51,977 nucleotides of DNA from Nitriliruptorales bacterium (lineage in GTDB: Bacteria; Actinomycetota; Nitriliruptoria; Euzebyales; Egibacteraceae). The position numbers and the translations under genes are program-made. Numbering within the stretch: position 1 is the first letter of the stretch; each line of letters begins with the position of its first letter. Positions 45,446 to 51,977 of this stretch are shown one piece after another. The stretch covers positions 1 to 51,977 of the forward strand of contig SKQL01000075.1 of NCBI GenBank assembly GCA_007119035.1, in the 5' to 3' direction. A model generated the notes under the pieces. It was not told where the DNA came from and searched no databases. It was given only the letters and a program-made list of their open reading frames with translations.

Positions 45446-45578
45446 CGATCTCCCTCTTCCACGTCGAGCCACCGCCGCACCGACCTCATACGGGCCAGAG
45501 CACCGTAAGCTACCGGAGCAGCCAACGCCCAGTCTCCGCCGGGATCTCAGCGCGCGAACGGGTAGGCGGCGATCCTCC

Positions 45579-47237
45579 TCATGCTGACCGGGGTTGTCCA
45601 GCACCGGACTGCAGGTCGCGCCGGTGCACCGAGGGACTGAGTACGTCGGGGTCCACGAGGACATCTACGACGGCCGGCCCCTTGTACGCCCTGGCCCCCT
45701 CCAACGCAGGTGCCAACTCAGCGCCGGCCTCCACGCGCCACGCCGCCGCGCCGTAGGCCTGCGCGAGCCCTCGGATGTCGACGTCGCCGATCGTCACCGC
45801 GCTCGTGCGTCCGACCTCACGCATCTGGTGCAACGCGATCGTGCCGTACAGGCCGTTGCGGAAGACCACGACGGTGAGGTCGAGTCTGTGGCGCACGGCG
45901 GTCTCGATCTCCTGGCCCGTCATGAGGAAGCCCCCGTCGCCCACGAGCCCCACCACGTCGCGGTGGGGGGCCGCGAGGGCGGCGGCCACCGCGGCGGGGA
46001 CTCCGTATCCCATCGCCCCGTTCGTCGACCCCAACTGACTGCGTGGGTGACGAAAGCGCCAGTAGCGGTGCCCGAAGGCTGAGAAGTTGCCCGCGTCGTT
46101 CGCCATGATCGTGTCGGCGGGGAAGACTGCGGCCAGCTCCCTCATGACCCCTTGGGGCTCGAGTGCGGTATGAGGGTCTCGCTCCGGGCTGCTCGACGAC
46201 AGGTAGGCGTCGTGCGCTGCCGACCAGTCGCGAGGGGGCGTGGGATGGGCCCGCGCACACTCTGTCAACGCCGCCAGGGCGCTGCGTACGTCCACCGCCG
46301 CCCCCACGTCGACAGGCAGCACCGCTCCGACCGAGTGGGGGTCGCAGTCGAGCTGCGCGACCCACGCGCCCGGGGACGGCAGCGTGTACGACTGGGTGGT
46401 GATCTCACTGAGGCGGGAGCCGGCGACGAGCACCACGTCTGCTGTCTGCAGGGCGGCCAGAGTCTCGGGGGGCGGACCCAGTGCGAGGTGGCCGCAGTAG
46501 TGCGGATGCTCGTTGGGGAATACGTCCTGACGTCGGAAGCTCGCGTACACCCCTGAACCGGACGCCTCGGCGAGCGCGATCAGCTCATCGCGTGCCGCCT
46601 GCGCGCCTCCACCTGCGATGATCACCGGCGCCCGCGCGGCTTGCAGGCGCTCCACGATCTGCTCGACCGCGTCGGTTGGCAGCGTGGCCGGGACGGGCTC
46701 GGCCACCGAGGGTCGCCACGCATCGCCTTCGGGCAGCTCTCCGTCCAAGACGTCGGCTGGCAGTGCGAGCATCACCGGTCCCGGCCGGCCACTCGTCGCG
46801 GCGTGCCAGGCCCGGTCGAGCGACTCGGGCAACCGAGCCGGGGTCGTGACCGTCTCCGCCCATTTCGTCAACTCTCCGTAGAACGCAGGGAGGTCGACCT
46901 CCTGGAAGGCCTCCCGCCCGAGGTAGGAGGTCTCGACCTGCCCCAGCAGCACGATCATCGGTGTGGAGTCCTGGCGGGCGGTGTGCACGCCGATCGCGAG
47001 GTTGGAGGCTCCGACCCCCCGGGTCGCCATCACGACTGCGGGGACGCCGGTGAGCTTCGCGTCCGCCTCGGCCATGAACGCCGCACCCGACTCGTGGCGG
47101 GTAGACACGAGTTGAGCGCCCTCGTGCCGGTCGAACGCGTCGAGGAGGGGAAGGAAGCTCTCGCCCGGCACGGTGTACGCGCGGCGAGTTCCCCGGCGGA
47201 CCAGTTGGTCGACGAGTGCGTCCCCGACGTGGGTCAC
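45579..47237 (-). CDS. TPP-dependent acetolactate-synthase-like enzyme
   Basis: This 552-residue protein has the three-domain TPP-enzyme layout. The N-terminal PYR domain carries the catalytic-type Glu in 'AYTVPGESFLPLLDAF' and 'STRHESGAAFMAEADAKLTG'. A central domain follows ('PVIIAGGGAQAARDELIALAEASG'), then the PP domain with 'GSTNGAMGYGVPAAVAAAL' and the Mg/TPP motif 'GLVGDGGFLMTGQEIETAVRH...FRNGLYG'. It belongs to the IlvB-like superfamily but is not linked to ilvN or ilvC, so a catabolic decarboxylase or carboligase is as likely as acetolactate synthase. I chose GTG 47237 after GGGAGGAG over the track's GTG 47285. The lldD neighbour makes pyruvate, a possible substrate (inference). Confidence 0.85.
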   Translation of the reverse strand: MTHVGDALVDQLVRRGTRRAYTVPGESFLPLLDAFDRHEGAQLVSTRHESGAAFMAEADAKLTGVPAVVMATRGVGASNLAIGVHTARQDSTPMIVLLGQVETSYLGREAFQEVDLPAFYGELTKWAETVTTPARLPESLDRAWHAATSGRPGPVMLALPADVLDGELPEGDAWRPSVAEPVPATLPTDAVEQIVERLQAARAPVIIAGGGAQAARDELIALAEASGSGVYASFRRQDVFPNEHPHYCGHLALGPPPETLAALQTADVVLVAGSRLSEITTQSYTLPSPGAWVAQLDCDPHSVGAVLPVDVGAAVDVRSALAALTECARAHPTPPRDWSAAHDAYLSSSSPERDPHTALEPQGVMRELAAVFPADTIMANDAGNFSAFGHRYWRFRHPRSQLGSTNGAMGYGVPAAVAAALAAPHRDVVGLVGDGGFLMTGQEIETAVRHRLDLTVVVFRNGLYGTIALHQMREVGRTSAVTIGDVDIRGLAQAYGAAAWRVEAGAELAPALEGARAYKGPAVVDVLVDPDVLSPSVHRRDLQSGAGQPRSA

Positions 47238-47311
47238 CCCGCTCCTCCCAGCCGAGCGCATGCGCTCGAAGGCCACATCAGCCACTCCCCTGCCCGCGAC
47301 GTCCGACTACC

Positions 47312-47638
47312 CTACACCTCGGGCTCACGGACGGTGACGGGGATCCCCTGAATGAGGTCGTTCGCCATCCCCTGCACGTTCCACGGCGGTTCACTGGGCT
47401 GCGCGTCACCGTCCTCGGAGGTGGCCCGACACGCAAGGACATGCTGCCCCGGAGTGGCGTCCCAGGCGTAGCGCCATCCCCGCCACGCGTGGGGGCCGAG
47501 GGGCTCGTCGAGCTTCGCGTCCTCCCAGCGGCCGTCTATCGCGTCGCTCAGCCGCAGGTGGTACGCCTCGGCCTGCTGGTAGCCGGCGAAGGGCTCGGTC
47601 ACCGCGTCGATCGAGCGCAGCATGAGCAGGTAGTGCAT
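47312..47638 (-). pseudogene. Remnant of a sulfite-oxidase-family molybdopterin enzyme
   Basis: The 108-codon frame matches only pieces of the sulfite oxidase family. 'IDAVTEPFAGYQQAEAYHLR' resembles the end of the Mo-cofactor domain. 'DGRWEDAKLDEPLGPHAWRGWRYAWDATPGQHVLACRATSEDG' with 'EPPWN' is the C-terminal Mo-co dimerisation domain. The catalytic domain and the join between the two pieces are missing. The frame itself is open, but the product could not be an active enzyme. I read it as a decayed gene end. Confidence 0.75.
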
Positions 47639-47715
47639 ACCTCTACCCCGGTCGACCCACTGCCCTCCGCCGTCGGGATGCGGTCAAGCGCGAAACGGGG
47701 AAGGCGTAGCCGTCT

Positions 47716-50679
47716 CTAGCGCACATCGTAGAAGAGCCGCTCGTGCACCCGCCGTATGCGCCGCATCGCGCGCGCGATGTCCTCGGTGAGGTTCTGCGCC
47801 CCAGGGGCGGGGTAGCGGAGCATCCGCGCGAGCTGCTCGACCTGGTGGGTCCCCTGGGGGAAGATGGACGTGTCGAGCGCTCCCCGCAGGTACAACGCGT
47901 TGCGGAGCCGGGTGAGCAGGAGCCACCCCTCCACGAGCCAACCCGCGTCCTCGGTCGAGACGAGGTTCAATCCTCTCGCGGCCTCGAGGGTCGCGAGGGT
48001 GCCCGGCGTGCGAAGCGACGGCTCCCGGCCCCCGAAGCGCATCTGCAGGAGCTGGGCGGTCCAATCCACGTCGCTCAGGCCACCTTCACCGAGCTTGAGG
48101 TCGACTCGGTCCCCTCGCTGCACGCCGCCGTGCTCCGTGGAACCGCGCACCGGCCGGGTACGCCGCTGTCGACGCCCGCCCGCGCGTTCCCGCTCCACAC
48201 GCGCCTTCATCTGGCGGGTCGCCTGGATCCGGGCGAGGGGAAGGTCCTCCGGGTAGATCAGCGGCGAGAGCTCGTCGAGCAATGCCCGCCCGAGCTCGCG
48301 ATCGCCCGCGACGACCCTCGCCTGCGTCAGCGCCTGCAGCTCCCACGTCTGCGCCCACTGACGGTAGTACGTCAACGTCGACTCGAGCGTGCGCGCGGTC
48401 GGGCCGTCGCGCCCCTCGGGCCGGAGATTGAGATCGACGCGGAACGCCTGTCCCTCCGATGTGATCGACGACAGTGCGGTCACAAGCCCGTCGACCGCGT
48501 CGATGGCGTCCTGACGGGCCTCAGGGGGATCGAACACGAGGATGACGTCGAGATCGCTCGCGTAGGTGAGCTCCCCCGCGCCGAGCTTGCCCATCCCGAT
48601 CACCGCGAAGCGCACCGGCAGGTCACGGGTGACGAGGTCGAGTCCCGCGTCCAGGCAGGCCTCCGCGAGCCCGCTCAACTCGGCGGCGACCTCGGGCACG
48701 TCGGCACGGTCGGTGAGATCGCGCACCGCGATTCGGGCGATCTCGCGACGCTTGAGCCGGCGGAGGGCGTCGGATGTCCGCGAGAGTCCGTCGCCTCGTC
48801 GCAGCAGGCCGTTGGCAGCCCGGGCGTAGTCCTCGTAGCCCAATCCCGCCTCGAGCGCCTGATCGTCGAGTTGGCTGACGAGCTCGGGCTCGCGCTCGAG
48901 CCACTCCCCCACGAGGCGGCTCGCGCCGAGCACACGCGCGAGGACCTCACCGACCGGAGGGTTGTCCCGCAGGGTGCGCAGGAACGCGGGTGTCTCGCCG
49001 AGGCGCTCCGCGAGCGCCCGGAATCCCGAGAGACCTCCGTTGGGGTCGGGCGAGGTCGCGAACACGGGCATCATCGTCGGCAGCAGCGTCCGCATGAGCC
49101 GCGCCCTGCGGGAGACGCCGCCCGCCAACGCAACGAGGTCGCGCAGTGCCTGCCGGGAGTCGGTGAAGCCAAGCGCCTCCAGGCGGTCGGCGGCCGCTTC
49201 CGCACCGAGCTCGTCGCCCGAGGGCAGCGGGAGCTGGTCTGCCGCGGAGAGCTCGGCGAAGCGCGACAGCAACGGGCGGTAGAACAGCTGCTCGTGCAGG
49301 CGACGGACATATCCCTGCACGCGAGCGAACTCCGTGTCGAATTGCTCGAGCGCGCTCGCGGCACGGATGTCGCGGAAGCCGCAGGATCGCGCCAGGAGGG
49401 CCCGCTCCTCGTCGTCCTCGGGGACGATGTGCGTGCGACGCAGCCGCCTCAGCTGCAGGCGGTGCTCCACCGTGCGGAGAAACTGGTACGCGTCGTCGAA
49501 GAGGTTCGCGTCCCCGTCGTCGACATAGCCCCCCTCCGCGAGCGCCGCGAGCGCCGCGAGCGTGTTCGCGCTGCGGAGGTTCCCATCGTGGCGGCCGTGC
49601 ACGAGTTGGAGTAGCTGTACAGCGAACTCGATGTCGCGGATGCCACCAGGAGCGAGCTTGACCTCCCGTGAGCCCGACTTGCGCACCGCGGCGGACGTCT
49701 CGACGGACTCCTTCATGCGCTGGATGTCGTCGATCGAGGTCCCCTCCCGACGGTCCGGGAAGACATAGGGCAACGCAAGCTCGGTGAACGCCGCGCCGAG
49801 CTCCGCGTCGCCCGCCACGGGACGGGCCTTCAGGAGCGCCTGGTACTCCCAGGTCTGCGCCCAGCGGTCGTAGTAGGAGCGGTAGGCCTCGAGCGTCCGG
49901 GACAGGGGGCCGTCGCGTCCCTCGGGACGAAGGTTCGCGTCCACCTCGTACGCCCGCCCATCGGGCGACATCGTGCCGAGGAGGCGCATCACGCCTTCTG
50001 CGACGCGCAACGCGGCGGAGCGGTCGCCCTCGTGGACGAACATCACGTCGATGTCGGAGACGTAGTTCAACTCATCCCCGCCGAGCTTGCCCATCCCGAG
50101 GATGGTGACCCGGACGGCAGGCTCGCTGACATGGTCGAGCGCGCCTGCGAGCATCCCCGCGGCAAGCGTGCTGCACTCCGCCGCCGCGGTGGGGGTGTCC
50201 GCCATGCCGAGTAGGTCGCGGGCGGCGACCCGCAGGATGCCGAGGCGCTGCACGACCGCGAGTGCACGGGAGGCGTCCGGCGCGTCGATCAACGCCTGGC
50301 CGCACCGCCACCGCACGTCATCGACGCTGTCGGGTGCGAGCTCGCCGTCGAGGACCGCGAGGGCGGTCGTCCGCGCGACGAGAAGCTCGCCGAGCGCCTC
50401 GCTCGAGCCCGCGATGACGGCCACCCGGCGCAGCAGCTCGTAATCCTCGAGGACGTGGGCACCTCGGCGCTCGGCGATCTGCTCGGCGACGCGCAGGGCC
50501 AGCTCAGGATTGGGACTCGACGTCAAGGCGGAGACGACCGCCTCAGTCGAGTCGTCGAGGCCCTCCTCGCTCCAGGCCCCCAGGGTGGTGAGCGCCCTGA
50601 TGGCTTCCCTCCTGCTGCTCACCCGCAAGCGGGTCAACAGCGCTGTGGCGGGGTCGCGGGAAGGGGCGGGGCTGCTCAC
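47716..50679 (-). CDS. glnE: GlnE, glutamine synthetase adenylyltransferase/deadenylylase
   Basis: GlnE adenylylates and deadenylylates GlnA in response to nitrogen status. The 987-residue protein has the duplicated nucleotidyltransferase layout. The N-terminal half carries 'VTILGMGKLGGDELNYVSDIDVMFVHEGD' and 'YEVDANLRPEGRDGPLSRTLEAYRSYY'; the C-terminal half carries 'FAVIGMGKLGAGELTYASDLDVILVFD' and 'FRVDLNLRPEGRDGPTARTLESTLTYY'. Both G-D-x-D metal sites look intact. A basic insert ('RAGGRRQRRTRPVRGS') lies near the C-terminus. The start is GTG 50679, 6 bp after the glnA2 stop, so they form an operon as in mycobacteria. Confidence 0.97.
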   Translation of the reverse strand: MSSPAPSRDPATALLTRLRVSSRREAIRALTTLGAWSEEGLDDSTEAVVSALTSSPNPELALRVAEQIAERRGAHVLEDYELLRRVAVIAGSSEALGELLVARTTALAVLDGELAPDSVDDVRWRCGQALIDAPDASRALAVVQRLGILRVAARDLLGMADTPTAAAECSTLAAGMLAGALDHVSEPAVRVTILGMGKLGGDELNYVSDIDVMFVHEGDRSAALRVAEGVMRLLGTMSPDGRAYEVDANLRPEGRDGPLSRTLEAYRSYYDRWAQTWEYQALLKARPVAGDAELGAAFTELALPYVFPDRREGTSIDDIQRMKESVETSAAVRKSGSREVKLAPGGIRDIEFAVQLLQLVHGRHDGNLRSANTLAALAALAEGGYVDDGDANLFDDAYQFLRTVEHRLQLRRLRRTHIVPEDDEERALLARSCGFRDIRAASALEQFDTEFARVQGYVRRLHEQLFYRPLLSRFAELSAADQLPLPSGDELGAEAAADRLEALGFTDSRQALRDLVALAGGVSRRARLMRTLLPTMMPVFATSPDPNGGLSGFRALAERLGETPAFLRTLRDNPPVGEVLARVLGASRLVGEWLEREPELVSQLDDQALEAGLGYEDYARAANGLLRRGDGLSRTSDALRRLKRREIARIAVRDLTDRADVPEVAAELSGLAEACLDAGLDLVTRDLPVRFAVIGMGKLGAGELTYASDLDVILVFDPPEARQDAIDAVDGLVTALSSITSEGQAFRVDLNLRPEGRDGPTARTLESTLTYYRQWAQTWELQALTQARVVAGDRELGRALLDELSPLIYPEDLPLARIQATRQMKARVERERAGGRRQRRTRPVRGSTEHGGVQRGDRVDLKLGEGGLSDVDWTAQLLQMRFGGREPSLRTPGTLATLEAARGLNLVSTEDAGWLVEGWLLLTRLRNALYLRGALDTSIFPQGTHQVEQLARMLRYPAPGAQNLTEDIARAMRRIRRVHERLFYDVR

Positions 50680-50685
50680 ACCGGC

Positions 50686-51977
50686 CTACAGCATCGGCAG
50701 GTAGCGCTCGATCTCGAAGGGAGTCACCTGGGCCCGGTACTCATCCCACTCCACCCGCTTGTTGCGCAGGAAGTACTCGAAGACGTGCTCCCCGAGCGCC
50801 TCCGCGACGAGCTCGGAGTCCTCCATGTCGCGCAGCGCCTCGTCGAGGTTTCGCGGCAGCCGGTCGATGCCAGCCGCCCGCCGCTCGCTGTCGGTCATCT
50901 CGTGGATGTTGTCCTCGGCCTCGAGCGGGAGCTCGTAGTCCTTCTCGATCCCCCGCAGGCCGGCCGCGAGGATCACGCTGAACGCGAGATAGGGATTGCA
51001 GGCGGGGTCGGGTGCCCGGAACTCCAGCCGTGCTGACGCGCCTTTGCGGGGCTTGTACATGGGCACGCGAATCAACGCGGATCGATTGTGGCGACCCCAG
51101 GAGACGAATACCGGAGCCTCGAACCCGGGGATGAGCCGCTTGTAGGAGTTGACCCACTGGCAGCACACCGCGGTGATCTCCCGGGCATGGTGGAGCACAC
51201 CCGCGATGAACTTCTTCGCGGTGGTCGACAGGTGGTAGGGATCCGCGCTGTCGTAGAAGGCGTTCGTGTCACCGTCGAACAGCGATACATGGGTGTGCAT
51301 CGCCGAGCCCCAGTGCTGAGCGAGGGGCTTGGGCATGAACGTCGCGTAGATGCCCCGATGCATCGCGACTTCCTTGATGACGAGGCGGTAGGTCATGAGG
51401 TTGTCGGCCATGGTGAGGCCGTCCGCGTACCGCAGGTCGATCTCGTGCTGGCTGGGAGCGACCTCGTGGTGGGAGTACTCGACGGAGATGCCCATAGCCT
51501 CGAGGGTCTGGATGGCCTGCCGGCGGAAATCCGACTGGACATCCAACGGCGTCAGGTCGAAGTAGCCACCATTGTCGAGCGGTGTGGGGTCGTCGGGGCC
51601 GTTGAAGAGGAAGAACTCCATCTCCGGGTGGATGTAGAACGAGAAGCCCATCTCCTTCGCCTTCGCCATGTTGCGCCGAAGCACGTGGCGAGGGTCCGCG
51701 GCGAAGGGCTCCCCCTCGGGCGTCATGATGTCGCAGAACATCCGGGCGACGCCCGCCTCCTCCCCTTTCCACGGGAGCACCTGGAACGTGGAGGCATCGG
51801 GAATCGCGAGCATGTCGGACTCCTGCACCCGCGCGAAGCCGTCCACTGCAGAGCCGTCGAAGCCGATGCCCTCGGTGAACGCGCCCTCGAGCTCTGCCGT
51901 CGTGATCGCGACGGACTTCAGGAAGCCGAGAACGTCCGTGAACCACAGCCGGATGAAGCGCACATCGCGCTCCTCGA
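50686..51977 (-). CDS. glnA2: GlnA2-type glutamine synthetase (5'-truncated by window edge)
   Basis: The frame stays open to the right edge ('EERDVRFIRLWFTDVLGFLKS'); the GTG 51963 in the track is internal, and about 20 N-terminal residues are missing relative to GlnA2 proteins of about 446. Motifs: 'EGIGFDGSAVDGFARVQESDM', 'HPEMEFFLF', 'SHHEVAPSQHEID', 'GSAMHTHVSLF', 'NRSALIRVP' and '[25 protein letters not shown]'. The region of the adenylylation Tyr reads 'EDNIHEMTDSE', with His instead of Tyr, so GlnE probably does not modify it. Pairing with glnE matches mycobacterial glnA2. The exact reaction (glutamine or a gamma-glutamyl-amine) is open for this subfamily. Confidence 0.95.
   Translation of the reverse strand, partial: EERDVRFIRLWFTDVLGFLKSVAITTAELEGAFTEGIGFDGSAVDGFARVQESDMLAIPDASTFQVLPWKGEEAGVARMFCDIMTPEGEPFAADPRHVLRRNMAKAKEMGFSFYIHPEMEFFLFNGPDDPTPLDNGGYFDLTPLDVQSDFRRQAIQTLEAMGISVEYSHHEVAPSQHEIDLRYADGLTMADNLMTYRLVIKEVAMHRGIYATFMPKPLAQHWGSAMHTHVSLFDGDTNAFYDSADPYHLSTTAKKFIAGVLHHAREITAVCCQWVNSYKRLIPGFEAPVFVSWGRHNRSALIRVPMYKPRKGASARLEFRAPDPACNPYLAFSVILAAGLRGIEKDYELPLEAEDNIHEMTDSERRAAGIDRLPRNLDEALRDMEDSELVAEALGEHVFEYFLRNKRVEWDEYRAQVTPFEIERYLPML

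Noticed and set aside
40338-47715. Integrated mobile element with transposase or integrase
   Set aside because: No transposase, integrase, flanking direct repeat or tRNA gene was seen; the block is called accessory only from synteny and decay.

Overview
This window is GC-rich, densely packed bacterial chromosome of an actinobacterium. The evidence is a PimB'-like mannosyltransferase, actinobacterial sucB/dlaT-lipB-lipA and glnA1-glnE-glnA2 neighbourhoods, TANNNT -10 boxes placed 6-8 nt before start codons (leaderless transcription), and many GTG/TTG starts. A three-repeat CWB2 cell-wall-binding protein and a korAB pair fit a deep-branching lineage such as Nitriliruptoria, but I cannot fix the class from sequence alone.

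Region 1 (1-17.4 kb) is an alpha-glucan/trehalose supercluster. On the + strand, glgE (cut by the left edge), treS, mak and glgB form a tightly packed operon for the GlgE route: trehalose to maltose to maltose-1-phosphate to linear alpha-glucan to branched glucan. proS (-) follows, then divergent treZ (+), a GH57 enzyme with a DUF3536-type C-terminus (+), and a treX-treY operon (-) that complete the debranching route from glucan to trehalose. The cluster therefore encodes both directions of glucan-trehalose exchange plus one enzyme without an assigned reaction.

Region 2 (17.4-32.7 kb) carries an MFS transporter, a membrane-anchored degenerate GGDEF protein, a PimB'-like glycosyltransferase, an M48 membrane protease behind a small Cys-rich protein, an NYN-domain protein behind a small zinc-ribbon protein, trpD coupled to an atypical receiver protein, korA-korB, erpA, msrA, ybaK and a glycerate kinase. 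Two sodium-linked transporter genes here, a CPA2 antiporter and an AGCS amino-acid symporter, are clear pseudogenes with large internal deletions.

Region 3 (32.8-40.3 kb) has lpd, the E2 gene sucB/dlaT, lipB, lipA, an mscS channel and glnA. The E2 and E3 subunits thus sit beside the lipoate synthesis genes. glnA has a textbook GlnR-type operator.

Region 4 (40.3-47.7 kb) is an accessory block lying between glnA and glnE. It holds a lower-GC patch with an orphan terminator hairpin, MocR and MarR remnants, a CWB2x3-VanW surface protein, a frameshifted GNAT gene, an lldD-type lactate dehydrogenase, an acetolactate-synthase-like TPP enzyme and a sulfite-oxidase remnant. Region 5 (47.7 kb to the end) is glnE with glnA2, the latter cut by the right edge.

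No tRNA, rRNA, CRISPR array, intact insertion sequence or prophage was recognised.
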